Notes under the pieces: generated by a model
The model's input: the letters and a program-made list of their open reading frames with translations, nothing else
What the model was told of the DNA's origin: nothing
The model's database searches: none
Translations under genes and position numbers: made by a program
DNA from: Candidatus Rothia avicola
Lineage (GTDB): Bacteria; Actinomycetota; Actinomycetes; Actinomycetales; Micrococcaceae
Direction: 5' to 3'
Length of the DNA stretch: 64,000 bases
NCBI GenBank assembly: GCA_019115985.1
Contig: DXCN01000050.1
Location: 1-64,000 of the forward strand
Shown: in pieces, positions 1-14,561 of the stretch
How positions within the stretch are numbered: the stretch's first letter is position 1
Layout: every line of letters starts with the position of its first letter

Positions 1-3141
<3,141 letters not shown>

Positions 3142-3167
3142 ACCGGCTGCCGCTGTTCTGGCATAGG

Positions 3168-3206
3168 TAAGGCCCTTCTCCGCGTATCTGCGGAGGAGGG
3201 CCTTCT
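3168..3206 (+). terminator. Rho-independent-like terminator after rpoC
   Basis: Inverted repeat aaggcccttctccgc..gcggaggagggcctt followed by cttcgt. Confidence 0.7.
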
Positions 3207-3241
3207 TCGTAAGGGGGGGCGCCGGGCCTGCGCTGGGCTGA

Positions 3242-4147
3242 CTAGGTGAGCTGGTTGCCCTGAGCTTCGAGAAGCTGTTCGAAGTGGGTCAGGAGTTCTG
3301 CCCGGTTGGGGCTAAGACCGGTGATGAGTTCGAAGGCGTCGGCTGCCTGGCCGACCGCCATAAGCCCGCCGGGAAGTAGCCGGCAGCCTATAGAACGAGC
3401 TTTCTGTATAAGCGGGGTATTTTGGGGTAGGTAGATGACGTCAAAGACCCAGAGGCCGGGGTGGGGGTAGTCCAGGGGCAGGGGAGCGCCGGGGTGGTGG
3501 TGCATACCAATGGGGGTAGCGTTGACTAGGCCGGTTGAGGTGGCAAGGGCTTCAGCCAGTTCGGCTTCGGTGACGGCGCGGACGGTCGCGCCCGGGTAGA
3601 GTGCGGCCAGCTGCTGGGCTTTAGCGGAGGACCTCTCCATATCGACATCAAATAGATTGAGCGTTCTAGTTCCTAAACTCAGCAGGGCATCTGCGGTGGC
3701 AGAGCCCGCCCCGCCGACGCCCAGCTGGGTGACGATTGCCAGATCCTCGGGAGCCGGGGCCAGCCCCTGGGTCAGGGCAGAGGCAAAGCCACTCACATCG
3801 GTGTTGTGCCCGATGAGCTTACCTTCCCGTGCTACTACCGTATTGACAGCCCCCAGCCGGGCTGCGGCGTCCGACACCTCATCCAGGTGCTCCAGAACAG
3901 CCTGCTTGTAGGGGAAGGTGATGTTGAAAGCGTTAAAACCAAAGTCAAACCCCCAGTGCAGTAGCTCTCCCACGGGCAGCACACCGGCTGCTCGTACCCC
4001 GGGCCCCAGAGCATCAAGGTCGATAGGGCGGTAGAGATAGCGCACACCTGCCCGGTCTGCTGCGAACTCGTGCAGGGGCGGAGTAAGAGAGGCCGTGATA
4101 CCGCTACCTAGCAGGCCGACCAGGTAAGACTCGTTGGGGGTGCTCAC
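3242..4147 (-). CDS. Shikimate/quinate dehydrogenase family protein (AroE/QsuD-like)
   Basis: GSGITASLTPPLHE substrate-binding motif, NITFPYKQ, GVGGAGSATADAL nucleotide-binding loop. Confidence 0.88.
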   Translation of the reverse strand: MSTPNESYLVGLLGSGITASLTPPLHEFAADRAGVRYLYRPIDLDALGPGVRAAGVLPVGELLHWGFDFGFNAFNITFPYKQAVLEHLDEVSDAAARLGAVNTVVAREGKLIGHNTDVSGFASALTQGLAPAPEDLAIVTQLGVGGAGSATADALLSLGTRTLNLFDVDMERSSAKAQQLAALYPGATVRAVTEAELAEALATSTGLVNATPIGMHHHPGAPLPLDYPHPGLWVFDVIYLPQNTPLIQKARSIGCRLLPGGLMAVGQAADAFELITGLSPNRAELLTHFEQLLEAQGNQLT

Positions 4148-4304
4148 TCGTGCTGTCCTTTTCGCGGGGGTTAAAGTCCTTCCGTTCTACCACGAATCGC
4201 GGGGCAAACCCAGCTAGCTGGAAGAGGCTCAGGTCGGTAGGCTTAGAGGAGCACACACGGGCGGGACTCACCCCGCCTATCTTTTCGCACATCTTGAGGG
4301 TTGA

Positions 4305-6395
4305 ATGAAACTATCACGACATGTAGGGGTCAAGCTCGGCGTCTTTGGGGCTGCCCTATCGTTAGCGGCTGGAGCCTACCTGATTCCGGCTCAGGCCGAT
4401 GCTGAACTGACACCGGCGGGCGTCAATGCCCAGAGCCTGGCCCAGCTGGTGAACTCCACCCACCCAACCGCTGCTAACCCCTATCTGGTAGGGGCGGGTG
4501 TAGCCGATATTACCGGTGAGGTCGCCGAGGTGGCCTTCGTGGGCTACGGTACCGATACCCAGAAGGGCTCGGGTATTCATACCCGCCAGTACGCCCGCGC
4601 CTTCGTGGTCATTGACCCTGCTAGCGGCTCCCGTAACCTGATTGTGGTGCTCGATGCTCTGAGCGCCTGGAACAGTATTCGCGCTGAACTGGTGAACCGT
4701 ATTCAGGCCGAATTTGGCCCCGAGTTCACCGAAGCAAACATTATGATTACAGCCTCCCATAGCCACGCCACCCCCGGCGGCGTGAGCAAGGACGTGCTCT
4801 ACAACCTGACAACCCTGGGCTTCAATGAGCCCACCTTCAATAACCAGGTCAACGGGTCTATGCAGGCTATCCGCGAGGCCCTGGCTGATTTGGCCCCAGG
4901 CAACGTGACGGTCTCCAGTAGCCAGCTCACCGGTGTAGGCGTCAACCGCTCGGCGGTAGCCCTGGAGCAAGATCCGGCTAACCTCACCGACGAACTTATT
5001 AACGGGGTTGACCCCACCAGCACCACCTTCCGTTTTGAGCACGACGGGGTGACCCGCGCCGTCCTGAACTGGTTCGCTATTCACCCCACTTCTCTCACCA
5101 ACCGGAACACCCTGGTCTCATCAGATAACAAGGGCTATGCCCAATACCTGCTCGAAACCGTAGACCACGGGGTCAACCTGAACGCCGGCGCTGAAGATGA
5201 CGCCTTCATTGCGGCCTTTGCCAACAGCAACACCGGTGACGTCTCGCCCAACACCATGCTGCAGCCGGGCATGGGCCCCACCAACGATATGTTCACCAAC
5301 CTTGAGATTCAGGGAACCAAGCAGGCGGACGCCGTCCGCACCCAGCTAGCAAGCGCGGGTACCCCGGTGGGGCAGGGGCTGGACTCCCGTATCACCTACG
5401 TGGACTTCTCCAGAGTGCAGGTGGACGCCCGGTGGACGGGCACCGGCTACGCGGGCTCTACCTGTAACGCCTCGCTGGGTGCCCCCTTTGCCGCCGGTAG
5501 CGTGGAGGACGGCCCCGGTGCAGCCGGCTTCAACGAGGGGGCTAATGCCAATAAGGTCTGGAGCGACTTCAACTGGCTGGCCTACAGCTCGTCTGCCAGC
5601 CTGAGTGCCTGCCAGTACCCCAAGGCTAACCTGCTGGCCGTCCACAAGAAGGTGCAGCAGAAGCTGCCGGTGCAGGTCATGCGCTTCGGTAATTACTACC
5701 TGCTGGGTATGCCCGGTGAGCACAATGGTGCGGTCGGCGTGCAGTACCGTCAGGATATGGCTGCCCTGCTGGGCGTTGATGAGTCGCAGATTATCGTGCA
5801 GGGTTACACCAACGCCTATAGTCACTATGTGACGACCCCGCAGGAATACGTTTCGCAGCAGTACGAGGGCGGGGCCACCGTCTTCGGTATCAACACAATG
5901 GGGGCCTTCCGCCAGACCCTCAACACCGTTGCGACCTCTCTGCGAGATGGTACCGAGCTGCCCCTGGGCGATAAGCCTACTGTACGCACCCCCATGAAGA
6001 GCGCTGTGGGTAAGGTCTGGTACGACCTGCCCGGCGCTGGCCACTACTACGGTAAGGTGCTCACTCAGCCTGCTCATACGGCCCGGGGTGCAACCGTCAG
6101 CGCCCTCTTTGTGGGTGCCCACCCCAACAATGACCAGCAGCTCAATTCCAGTTACCTTGAAGTTCAGCGTCTAGAGGGTAACCGGTGGGTGACCGTCGCC
6201 GGCGATAACGACCCGGCTACCCGCTTCCACTGGAAGCGGCGCCTGGCGGCCCAGTCTCGCGTAACCATCGAATGGAAGATCCCTGCCGATGCGGTTCCCG
6301 GCACCTACCGGATTCTCTACCACGGGGATTCCAAGAACTGGGTCGGCACCATCACCCCCTTCACCGGGGCAACCCAGAACTTCACCGTCAGCTAG
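4305..6395 (+). CDS. Secreted neutral/alkaline ceramidase
   Basis: N-terminal signal peptide; VGAGVADITG start of domain, SHSHATPGG zinc motif, NTGDVSPN nucleophile motif, C-terminal Ig-like domain. Confidence 0.9.
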   Translation: MKLSRHVGVKLGVFGAALSLAAGAYLIPAQADAELTPAGVNAQSLAQLVNSTHPTAANPYLVGAGVADITGEVAEVAFVGYGTDTQKGSGIHTRQYARAFVVIDPASGSRNLIVVLDALSAWNSIRAELVNRIQAEFGPEFTEANIMITASHSHATPGGVSKDVLYNLTTLGFNEPTFNNQVNGSMQAIREALADLAPGNVTVSSSQLTGVGVNRSAVALEQDPANLTDELINGVDPTSTTFRFEHDGVTRAVLNWFAIHPTSLTNRNTLVSSDNKGYAQYLLETVDHGVNLNAGAEDDAFIAAFANSNTGDVSPNTMLQPGMGPTNDMFTNLEIQGTKQADAVRTQLASAGTPVGQGLDSRITYVDFSRVQVDARWTGTGYAGSTCNASLGAPFAAGSVEDGPGAAGFNEGANANKVWSDFNWLAYSSSASLSACQYPKANLLAVHKKVQQKLPVQVMRFGNYYLLGMPGEHNGAVGVQYRQDMAALLGVDESQIIVQGYTNAYSHYVTTPQEYVSQQYEGGATVFGINTMGAFRQTLNTVATSLRDGTELPLGDKPTVRTPMKSAVGKVWYDLPGAGHYYGKVLTQPAHTARGATVSALFVGAHPNNDQQLNSSYLEVQRLEGNRWVTVAGDNDPATRFHWKRRLAAQSRVTIEWKIPADAVPGTYRILYHGDSKNWVGTITPFTGATQNFTVS

Positions 6396-6414
6396 GCGGG
6401 CAGGTTCCTTCAGG

Positions 6415-6478
6415 ACGCGGACGCTGGCCCTCCCCTCCCCGGGCAGGGGAGGGGGAAGGCCGGCGTCCTTACTCTTTT
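6415..6478 (+). terminator. Terminator hairpin after ceramidase gene
   Basis: gacgctggccctcccctccccgggcaggggagggggaaggccggcgtcc then tactctttta. Confidence 0.65.
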
Positions 6479-6846
6479 AAAAGCCTTAAGTGTCTGACAT
6501 CACCCCGATTAGAGGGCTTAAAGCTGCCCCCAGAGCACACAGGGGGTAGATTAAGCCTTTCTAACCCGCTAGAGTAGTACCTGGAGTACTTAGCAGTAGT
6601 ATCTACTGTCCGCACAGACACGTTCTGAGCAGTACATAAGAACCAATGGCAGAATGGACACCGTCCTTTGGCCTTGTTCGCCCGGGCATCTAGCCCGAAC
6701 AGCGATCTTGAGGCCTAAATGCCATTTTTTGTTGTGTCTGGGCTCCTGCTAAGTCATGAAGATTTTCTTTTGCGCTTATCCTAAGTGACAGAAGGCAAGT
6801 AAACCGGTAGCCCCTAACGGGGCCGCCGATACCAAACGGAGAACAA

Positions 6847-7221
6847 GTGCCTACAATTCAGCAGTTGGTCCGTAAGGGCCGTGCACCCAAGGTCGTAAAG
6901 ACCAAGGCGCCCGCACTTAAGGGCAACCCCATGAAGCGTGGCGTATGCACCCGTGTATACACCACCACCCCGAAGAAGCCGAACTCAGCACTGCGTAAGG
7001 TCGCACGTGTTAAGCTCAACGGCGGCGTCGAGGTTACCGCATACATCCCCGGTGAGGGCCACAACCTTCAGGAACACTCCATCGTGCTCGTTCGCGGTGG
7101 TCGTGTGAAGGACCTCCCCGGTGTTCGTTACAAGATTGTACGTGGCGCACTGGATACCCAGGGCGTTAAGGGCCGCGGTCAGGCTCGTTCACGCTACGGC
7201 GCAAAGAAGGAGAAGAAGTAA
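6847..7221 (+). CDS. rpsL: 30S ribosomal protein S12 (GTG start)
   Basis: [33 protein letters not shown]. Confidence 0.98.
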   Translation: MPTIQQLVRKGRAPKVVKTKAPALKGNPMKRGVCTRVYTTTPKKPNSALRKVARVKLNGGVEVTAYIPGEGHNLQEHSIVLVRGGRVKDLPGVRYKIVRGALDTQGVKGRGQARSRYGAKKEKK

Positions 7222-7691
7222 TGCCTCGTAAGGGTCCCGCTCCTAAGCGTCCCCTCGTAAACGATCCTGTTTACGGCTCACCGCTGGTTACCCAGCTCAT
7301 CAACAAGGTTCTACTGGACGGCAAGAAGTCAACTGCTGAGCGCATCGTCTACGGTGCACTCGAAGGCGTTGCTCAGAAGACCGGTGCAGACCCCGTAGTA
7401 ACCCTCAAGAAGGCAATGGACAACGTCAAGCCTTCACTCGAGGTTCGCTCACGTCGCGTCGGCGGCGCGACCTACCAGGTCCCCGTCGAGGTTCGTGCAG
7501 GCCGCGCAACCGCTCTGGCTCTGCGATGGCTCGTTGGCTTCTCAAAGCTCCGCCGCGAGAAGACCATGACCGAGCGTCTCATGAACGAGATCCTGGATGC
7601 GTCCAACGGTCTCGGTGCCGCTGTGAAGCGTCGCGAAGACACTCACAAGATGGCCGAGTCCAACAAGGCCTTCGCACACTACCGCTGGTAA
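7221..7691 (+). CDS. rpsG: 30S ribosomal protein S7
   Basis: [11 protein letters not shown].., [17 protein letters not shown]. Confidence 0.98.
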   Translation: MPRKGPAPKRPLVNDPVYGSPLVTQLINKVLLDGKKSTAERIVYGALEGVAQKTGADPVVTLKKAMDNVKPSLEVRSRRVGGATYQVPVEVRAGRATALALRWLVGFSKLRREKTMTERLMNEILDASNGLGAAVKRREDTHKMAESNKAFAHYRW

Positions 7692-7765
7692 TTTCTTCGT
7701 AGCCTGCCGTTATTACACAAGTACATAGTGGCAGGCTTTCGGAGTTTCTCACAAGGGAGAACAAA

Positions 7766-9880
7766 GTGGCACTAGACGTGCTTACTGACCTGAATAAGGT
7801 CCGCAACATTGGTATTATGGCGCACATCGACGCCGGTAAGACCACCACCACCGAACGCATCCTCTTCTACACCGGTATCAACCACAAGATCGGTGAGACC
7901 CACGACGGTGCTTCAACCATGGACTGGATGGCTCAGGAACAGGAACGCGGTATCACCATTACCTCTGCGGCAACCACCTGCTTCTGGAAGAACCACCAGA
8001 TCAACATCATCGACACTCCCGGCCACGTTGACTTCACCGTTGAAGTTGAGCGTTCACTGCGCGTCCTTGACGGCGCTGTTGCAGTGTTCGACGGCAAGGA
8101 AGGCGTTGAGCCCCAGTCTGAAACCGTTTGGCGCCAGGCTGATAAGTACGAAGTTCCCCGTATCTGCTTCGTCAACAAGATGGACAAGCTGGGTGCAGAC
8201 TTCTACTTCACCGTAGACACCATCGTCAAGCGCCTCGGCGCTAAGCCTCTCGTTATGCAGCTGCCCATCGGCGCTGAAAACGACTTCATCGGCGTCGTTG
8301 ACCTGCTCACCATGCAGGCCTACGTCTGGCCCGGCGATGCCAAGGGCGACGTTACCATGGGTGCTTCCTACGAAATCCAGGAAATCCCCGCTGACCTGCA
8401 GGAAAAGGCAGAGCAGTACCGTGCTGAGCTCGTTGAAAATGTTGCTGAAGCTTCCGAAGAACTCATGGAAAAGTACCTCGAAGAGGGCGAACTGACCATC
8501 GAGGAAATCAAGGCAGGCGTCCGCGCCCTGACCGTTGCTAACGAAGCCTACCCCGTCTTCTGTGGCTCAGCATTCAAGAACCGCGGTGTACAGCCCATGC
8601 TCGACGCAGTTCTCGACTACCTGCCCTCACCGCTGGACGTCCCCGCGATGATCGGCCACCTGCCCTCTGACGAAGAGGTCGAAGTAACCCGCAAGCCCTC
8701 AGCTGACGAGCCCTTCGCAGCTCTGGCCTTCAAGGTTGCAGCTCACCCCTTCTACGGCCAGCTGACCTACATCCGCGTTTACTCCGGTAAGGCAGAACAG
8801 GGCCAGCAGGTTCTGAACGCCACCAAGGGTAAGAAGGAACGTATCGGTAAGCTCTTCCAGATGCACTCCAACAAGGAGAACCCTGTTGAAGAGATCCAGG
8901 CAGGTCACATCTACGCAGCAATCGGCCTGAAGGACACCACCACCGGTGACACCCTCTGCGACGTTGCTAACCCCGTAGTTCTGGAATCCATGACCTTCCC
9001 GGCCCCCGTGATCTTCGTGGCTATCGAGCCCAAGACCAAGGGTGACCAGGAGAAGATGTCAACCGCTATCCAGAAGCTGTCTGCTGAAGACCCCACCTTC
9101 ACCGTTTCACTTAACGAAGAAACCGGCCAGACCGAAATCGGCGGCATGGGCGAGCTCCACCTCGACATCATTGTTGACCGTATGAAGCGCGAATTCAAGG
9201 TTGAGGCTAACGTTGGTAAGCCCCAGGTTGCTTACCGCGAAACCATCACCAAGAAGGTCGAGAAGGTCGACTACACCCACAAGAAGCAGACCGGTGGTTC
9301 CGGTCAGTTCGCGAAGGTTCAGGTCTCCTTCGAACCTATCGCCCTCGATGCTGAAGAGCTCTACGAGTTCGACAACGTCGTCACCGGTGGTCGTGTTCCC
9401 CGTGAATACATCCCCTCCGTTGACGCCGGTATCCAGGACGCAATGCAGCTCGGTATCCTCGCTGGCTACCCCGTTGTTGGTGTCAAGGCAACCCTGATCG
9501 ACGGTGCTTACCACGATGTTGACTCGTCAGAAATGGCGTTCAAGATTGCTGGCTCAATGGTCTTCAAGGAAGGCGCCCGCCGCGCCGCTCCCGTCCTGCT
9601 GGAGCCCCTGATGGCTGTTGAAGTACGTACCCCCGAGGACTACATGGGCGACGTTATCGGCGACCTGAACTCACGCCGTGGTCAGATTCAGTCCATGGAA
9701 GATGCAGCAGGCGTCAAGATTGTTCACGCTCTTGTTCCGCTGTCAGAAATGTTCGGTTACATCGGTGACCTCCGTTCAAAGACCCAGGGTCGTGCAGTCT
9801 TCTCCATGGAGTTCGACAGCTACGCTGAGGTTCCCAAGAACGTTGCTGATGAAATCATCCAGAAGAGCCGCGGCGAGTAA
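7766..9880 (+). CDS. fusA: Elongation factor G (GTG start)
   Basis: [32 protein letters not shown]; 704 aa. Confidence 0.99.
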   Translation: MALDVLTDLNKVRNIGIMAHIDAGKTTTTERILFYTGINHKIGETHDGASTMDWMAQEQERGITITSAATTCFWKNHQINIIDTPGHVDFTVEVERSLRVLDGAVAVFDGKEGVEPQSETVWRQADKYEVPRICFVNKMDKLGADFYFTVDTIVKRLGAKPLVMQLPIGAENDFIGVVDLLTMQAYVWPGDAKGDVTMGASYEIQEIPADLQEKAEQYRAELVENVAEASEELMEKYLEEGELTIEEIKAGVRALTVANEAYPVFCGSAFKNRGVQPMLDAVLDYLPSPLDVPAMIGHLPSDEEVEVTRKPSADEPFAALAFKVAAHPFYGQLTYIRVYSGKAEQGQQVLNATKGKKERIGKLFQMHSNKENPVEEIQAGHIYAAIGLKDTTTGDTLCDVANPVVLESMTFPAPVIFVAIEPKTKGDQEKMSTAIQKLSAEDPTFTVSLNEETGQTEIGGMGELHLDIIVDRMKREFKVEANVGKPQVAYRETITKKVEKVDYTHKKQTGGSGQFAKVQVSFEPIALDAEELYEFDNVVTGGRVPREYIPSVDAGIQDAMQLGILAGYPVVGVKATLIDGAYHDVDSSEMAFKIAGSMVFKEGARRAAPVLLEPLMAVEVRTPEDYMGDVIGDLNSRRGQIQSMEDAAGVKIVHALVPLSEMFGYIGDLRSKTQGRAVFSMEFDSYAEVPKNVADEIIQKSRGE

Positions 9881-9889
9881 CACTTGCCC

Positions 9890-9927
9890 GGGTGCGGCTC
9901 ACCCCGTGTGAGCCGCACCGCTTTTCA
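9890..9927 (+). terminator. Hairpin between fusA and tuf
   Basis: ggtgcggctcaccccgtgtgagccgcacc followed by gctttt. Confidence 0.6.
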
Positions 9928-10074
9928 AAAAAACCTAGTAAATGAACCCGTCTTCGGGTTTCGTCCCACCGGCCTTATCCGCTATTGTGGTAGCTAGACC
10001 GCCTTTTACGGCGGAGTGCGCCGGTGTGAAACCCGAGTGCAGGTTCTCAAATCTTCTCTATAGGAGGAATACTC

Positions 10075-11265
10075 TTGGCTAAGGCTAAGTTCGAGCGCTC
10101 CAAGCCTCACGTAAACGTCGGTACCATCGGTCACGTTGACCACGGTAAGACCACCCTGACCGCTGCAATCTCCAAGGTTCTGGCTGACAAGTTCCCCGAC
10201 CTGAACGAGCAGCGCGACTTCGGTATGATCGACTCCGCTCCTGAAGAGCGCCAGCGCGGTATTACCATCAACATTGCTCACATCGAGTACCAGACCGAGA
10301 AGCGTCACTACGCACACGTTGACGCCCCTGGTCACGCTGACTACGTTAAGAACATGATCACCGGTGCTGCTCAGATGGACGGCGCAATCCTCGTTGTTGC
10401 TGCCACCGACGGCCCCATGGCTCAGACCCGCGAGCACGTTCTGCTGGCTCGCCAGGTTGGCGTTCCCACCCTGCTTGTTGCTCTGAACAAGTCAGACATG
10501 GTTGAGGACGAGGAACTGCTCGACCTCGTTGAAATGGAAGTTCGCGAACTGCTCTCCTCACAGGAGTTCGACGGTGACAACGCTCCCGTTGTTCGCGTTT
10601 CCGCTCTGAAGGCTCTGGAAGGCGATCCCGAGTGGGTTGCTAAGGTTGAAGAGCTCATGGACGAGGTTGACAACTACATTCCCGACCCCGTTCGTGAGAA
10701 GGACAAGCCCTTCCTCATGCCCATCGAAGACGTCTTCACCATTACCGGTCGCGGTACCGTTGTTACCGGTCGCGCCGAGCGCGGTACCCTGAAGATCAAC
10801 TCCGAAGTTGAGATCGTTGGTATCCGCCCCATCCAGAAGACCACCGTTACCGGTATCGAGATGTTCCACAAGCAGCTCGACGAAGCATGGGCAGGCGAGA
10901 ACTGTGGTCTGTTGCTTCGCGGTCTGAAGCGCGACGACGTAGAGCGCGGTCAGGTTGTTGTTGAGCCCGGCTCAATCACCCCCCACACCGAGTTCGAGGC
11001 TAACGTTTACATCCTCTCCAAGGATGAAGGCGGCCGCCACAACCCCTTCTACTCGAACTACCGCCCCCAGTTCTACTTCCGCACCACCGACGTTACCGGT
11101 GTTATCACCCTTCCCGAGGGCACCGAAATGGTTATGCCCGGCGACAACACTGAGATGACCGTTGAGCTCATCCAGCCGATTGCTATGGAAGAGGGCCTCG
11201 GCTTCGCAATCCGCGAAGGTGGCCGCACCGTTGGTTCAGGTCGCGTTACCAAGATCATCAAGTAA
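10075..11265 (+). CDS. tuf: Elongation factor Tu (TTG start)
   Basis: [50 protein letters not shown] upstream. Confidence 0.99.
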   Translation: MAKAKFERSKPHVNVGTIGHVDHGKTTLTAAISKVLADKFPDLNEQRDFGMIDSAPEERQRGITINIAHIEYQTEKRHYAHVDAPGHADYVKNMITGAAQMDGAILVVAATDGPMAQTREHVLLARQVGVPTLLVALNKSDMVEDEELLDLVEMEVRELLSSQEFDGDNAPVVRVSALKALEGDPEWVAKVEELMDEVDNYIPDPVREKDKPFLMPIEDVFTITGRGTVVTGRAERGTLKINSEVEIVGIRPIQKTTVTGIEMFHKQLDEAWAGENCGLLLRGLKRDDVERGQVVVEPGSITPHTEFEANVYILSKDEGGRHNPFYSNYRPQFYFRTTDVTGVITLPEGTEMVMPGDNTEMTVELIQPIAMEEGLGFAIREGGRTVGSGRVTKIIK

Positions 11266-11322
11266 GTTTCTTACTTCCCGATCTGAACTCCTGCTAGCGT
11301 CCAGCTAGCGGAGGGCGATAGA

Positions 11323-11369
11323 GGGTTGGCCCCCCGCAGAGCAATCTGCGGGGGCCAACCCCTTTTTTC
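11323..11369 (+). terminator. Rho-independent terminator after tuf
   Basis: gttggccccccgcagagcaatctgcgggggccaac followed by ccctttttt. Confidence 0.85.
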
Positions 11370-11383
11370 TTACCTTCACATAA

Positions 11384-11417
11384 AAAGATGGGGCCGGTAG
11401 CTGAGCTACCGGCCCCT
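11384..11417 (-). terminator. Terminator for the tct operon
   Basis: ggggccggtagctgagctaccggcccc preceded by aaaaaga (T-tract on - strand). Confidence 0.7.
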
Positions 11418-11443
11418 GAGTATTACCTCGGTGAGGGGAGAGA

Positions 11444-12955
11444 CTAACGCGCTGCCTTAGCGGAGCGGCTCTCGCGTACCTTCTTCGTAACTGTCAAAAC
11501 AAGAACGAGTGCCAACAGGCTGTAGAGAGCTATAACAATTGGGCCTGTAACGAGTACCGAGTAGTCACCGTTTGAGGCTGTTAGAGCGTCTCGTAGACTC
11601 GTTTCAGCGAGAGGCCCTAGGACCATCCCGATAATGAGAGGCGCAAGCGGGTAGTCGTTCATGCGCATGACAAAACCTACGATGCCTACGAGAAGCACTA
11701 AGACTAAATCGAACGTGGAGTTCGAAACAGCATAGATACCGAGCCCACAGAAGACGGTAATGCCTGCGTAGAGGTAGTGGTGGGGGATGAGGAGCAGCTT
11801 AGCCCAGAGCATTGCGAAAGGTAGATTGATGAGGAGCAGAACAATCATCGCGATGAAGAAGCTAGCCAAGAGAGCCCATACAAGTTCAGGTGCCCGTTCA
11901 AAGAGCAAGGGCCCAGGCTGAAGGCCGTACTGCCTAAACGCCCCCAGCATGATTGCTGCGGTTGCTGAAATGGGAAGACCGAGGGCTAGCAGGGCTCCCA
12001 TTGCCATGCCGGTGGTGGAGTTACCAGCGGCTTCGGGGGCAGCTAGACCCCGAATAGCACCTTTTCCAAACTGGGGGTCCTTCCGTCGGGCGTCCAGCCG
12101 TCGTTCTGTGCCGTAAGCCAGGAAGGTTGGGATATCTGCGCCGCCTGCAGGGATGACGCCAAAAGGCAGGCCAATTGCGGTTCCGCGGGCCCAGGCAGGT
12201 GCTGCTTCTTTGAGCTCAGCCTTAGACAGCCAGGGGCGTCCCTTAGGCCGAATCATGCGACCGGCGGCATGGTGGCGAGCGACCACCGCCTGATGAATCA
12301 CTTCACCCAGCGCCAGAACGGCAACAGTCACGGTGACCAAAGAGATTCCGTCAAAAAGATGGGTTGACCCCATAGTGAAACGGGGGACGCCAGTTACTCC
12401 ATCGATGCCGATCACAGCAATACCAAGCCCCATCAGAAGAGAAAGCAGACCCCGGATAGCGGAGTCGGTGACTACCGATGACGTGGCAATGAAAGCAAAC
12501 AGGGCTAGGGCAAAGTATTCAGCTGGCCCAAAATTGGTAGAAAAGTCAGCCAAGAGAGGCGCAGCGAAAACCACCACGATGGACGAGACAAACCCGCCGA
12601 TAAAAGCACCGATAGCCGCGACTGCAAGTGCCTGGGCGGCCCGTCCGTTCTTTGCCATGCGGTGGCCTTCAAAGGTGGAGGCGATAGCCGAGGCCTGACC
12701 CGGGGTATTCATGAGGATACCCATGGTGGAATCTCCGAAAAGTCCACCGAAGTAAACGCCGGAGAACATGATGAAGGCAGCTGTGGGCTCAAGAGCAAAC
12801 GTAACGGGTAAGAGTAGCGCTACAGCCAATGACGAACCCAGCCCGGGCATGACGCCCACGGCAGTTCCAAGGAGGCAGCCTAAAACCACCCAGAATAAAT
12901 TTTGTAAGGTGAGGGCGTTGGCAAAGCCCTCAGCGAGCATAGTGAGAGCTTCCAC
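11444..12955 (-). CDS. tctA: Tripartite tricarboxylate transporter permease TctA family
   Basis: [47 protein letters not shown], ~500 aa polytopic protein. Confidence 0.93.
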   Translation of the reverse strand: MEALTMLAEGFANALTLQNLFWVVLGCLLGTAVGVMPGLGSSLAVALLLPVTFALEPTAAFIMFSGVYFGGLFGDSTMGILMNTPGQASAIASTFEGHRMAKNGRAAQALAVAAIGAFIGGFVSSIVVVFAAPLLADFSTNFGPAEYFALALFAFIATSSVVTDSAIRGLLSLLMGLGIAVIGIDGVTGVPRFTMGSTHLFDGISLVTVTVAVLALGEVIHQAVVARHHAAGRMIRPKGRPWLSKAELKEAAPAWARGTAIGLPFGVIPAGGADIPTFLAYGTERRLDARRKDPQFGKGAIRGLAAPEAAGNSTTGMAMGALLALGLPISATAAIMLGAFRQYGLQPGPLLFERAPELVWALLASFFIAMIVLLLINLPFAMLWAKLLLIPHHYLYAGITVFCGLGIYAVSNSTFDLVLVLLVGIVGFVMRMNDYPLAPLIIGMVLGPLAETSLRDALTASNGDYSVLVTGPIVIALYSLLALVLVLTVTKKVRESRSAKAAR

Positions 12956-13521
12956 TAGAAGCTACCTCCTAAAATGCCAGAGGGCAGCGAAAGCCCAAGA
13001 ATCATATCGAACATAATGTAGGCGAAAGAGCTGACGGTTAGACCGACAACCAAAGAGAAGATTGGTCTTGTGGCTCCAAAACCTCGGGCTACGCACCAGA
13101 AGAGTAGACCTGCACCGATGACCCACCCGGTGTAGGGCAGGGTGAGCGCGAAAAAGAGAAACCCTAGGGTAACCCAGGCCAGCGAACGGTGGTCTAGTGC
13201 TTTAGTTGGTTCGGCTGCAGAGACCATGATGGGGGCGGTGTAGGCGAGTTCTACCTGATCTGTCTGGGCGGCGGTGTGCTGTCGGTAGCGGGCAGCGCGT
13301 CTGAAGATATCCGCTATATCGAGTATTGTGAGGGCGACTAGACCAATGGTGATGAGAAGCGGGAAGAAACGGGGACCGGGAAAGGCTACCGAGTCGGGTA
13401 CCTGCATGGTGAGCATGCCGTAGCTGAGATAGGCGGCAAGAGCCAGGAGCAAAGCCGGCATAAGCAACTCGCGCCCGACATTGACGGGAGTGATGGTTTC
13501 GGGGAGAGCTGGTGCACTCAT
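12955..13521 (-). CDS. tctB: Tripartite tricarboxylate transporter TctB family small subunit
   Basis: 188 aa, four hydrophobic segments, between tctA and tctC with overlapping/abutting ends. Confidence 0.85.
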   Translation of the reverse strand: MSAPALPETITPVNVGRELLMPALLLALAAYLSYGMLTMQVPDSVAFPGPRFFPLLITIGLVALTILDIADIFRRAARYRQHTAAQTDQVELAYTAPIMVSAAEPTKALDHRSLAWVTLGFLFFALTLPYTGWVIGAGLLFWCVARGFGATRPIFSLVVGLTVSSFAYIMFDMILGLSLPSGILGGSF

Positions 13522-14561
13522 AGTCCTAGCTCCTGGTACAGGGTTTCAATACGTGCTTTTTCGTCTGCTAGAAAATCAGTTAGTTCGTCGCCCATCATGA
13601 GATTCTCGTTCCAGTTGTAGCGGGTTATAGCTGCATCCCATTCAGGGGTATCAACAGTTTCTTGAATGATATTTTCTAGTTCAGCTTTTTCTTCGTCGGT
13701 GATACCGCCGGGTGCTGCGATGAGGCGCCAGTTAGTCATGGTGACGTCGTACCCCTGCTCAACGGTGGTCGGGATATCAACACCGTCTATCCTGTTCGGT
13801 GCTACGAGGGCTAGGGCTCGCAGGCGGCCTGATTCGATTTGGTCAATTGAATCGGGGTAGCCGGACGCTGAAGCAGCGACGGTGCCGTTGAGAAGGGCAG
13901 CGGTAGCTTCACCTCCGCCGTCAGAGTTGACGTAGATCATGTCACTAACGGGGATGCCGGCACTCATGGCCATTTCGGTAGCAACGAGACGGTCAAAGGA
14001 CCCGCCACCGGTCCAGGGGACGCTCGTGGGGTCGGCCTTCCACGTCGTCATCAGCTCTTCAAGTGAGGTGTAGGGGGAATCAGCCGGGACAACGATAACG
14101 TCGAGTTCTTCAATGGTGACGGCAAGCGGGGTGATGTCCTCGTAGGTTGTGTCGCTGTCGAACTGGATAGTGGCAGCAAGTTGACCGGTTCCACCCACCA
14201 TGAGCGTTGTGGGGTCTCCGGTCATTGCCCCCAGGTTGTTGAGGGCGATTGTTCCGCCCGCTCCGGGCATGTTGATGACCTGGGTGTTGTTGACAATTCC
14301 GTTTGCTCGTTGGGCCTGCTGCATTTCTCGTGCGAGGGTATCCCAGCCGCCACCGGCTGCTGCCGGAGCGACAAGCGTGAGAGAGGACGTCAGATCGGCG
14401 CCGTCGTCGGCTGAAAGGACGGACGCGACCGATGCCGTGCCGATGGTGGCTACGGCAAAGAGAGCTCCAATAATACGAAGTGCTGTGGATTGTGGTTTTG
14501 TAATGCGGATGCCCTGTGTAGCGGGCGATACCGTATCCTGTGGTGGGTGCGTAGATTTCAT
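13518..14561 (-). CDS. tctC: Tripartite tricarboxylate transporter substrate-binding protein TctC family
   Basis: Signal peptide; APAAAGGGWDTLAREMQ, NMPGAGGTIALNNL motifs. Confidence 0.92.
   Translation of the reverse strand: MKSTHPPQDTVSPATQGIRITKPQSTALRIIGALFAVATIGTASVASVLSADDGADLTSSLTLVAPAAAGGGWDTLAREMQQAQRANGIVNNTQVINMPGAGGTIALNNLGAMTGDPTTLMVGGTGQLAATIQFDSDTTYEDITPLAVTIEELDVIVVPADSPYTSLEELMTTWKADPTSVPWTGGGSFDRLVATEMAMSAGIPVSDMIYVNSDGGGEATAALLNGTVAASASGYPDSIDQIESGRLRALALVAPNRIDGVDIPTTVEQGYDVTMTNWRLIAAPGGITDEEKAELENIIQETVDTPEWDAAITRYNWNENLMMGDELTDFLADEKARIETLYQELGL

Noticed and set aside
5346-6122. 258-aa minus-strand ORF opposite the ceramidase gene (and 4362-5084 -)
   Set aside because: Complement of a well-supported coding sequence; composition typical of antisense frames in high-GC DNA.
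6847-7221. Possible streptomycin-resistance alleles of rpsL
   Set aside because: [11 protein letters not shown] and [12 protein letters not shown] are the wild-type residues at the usual resistance positions.
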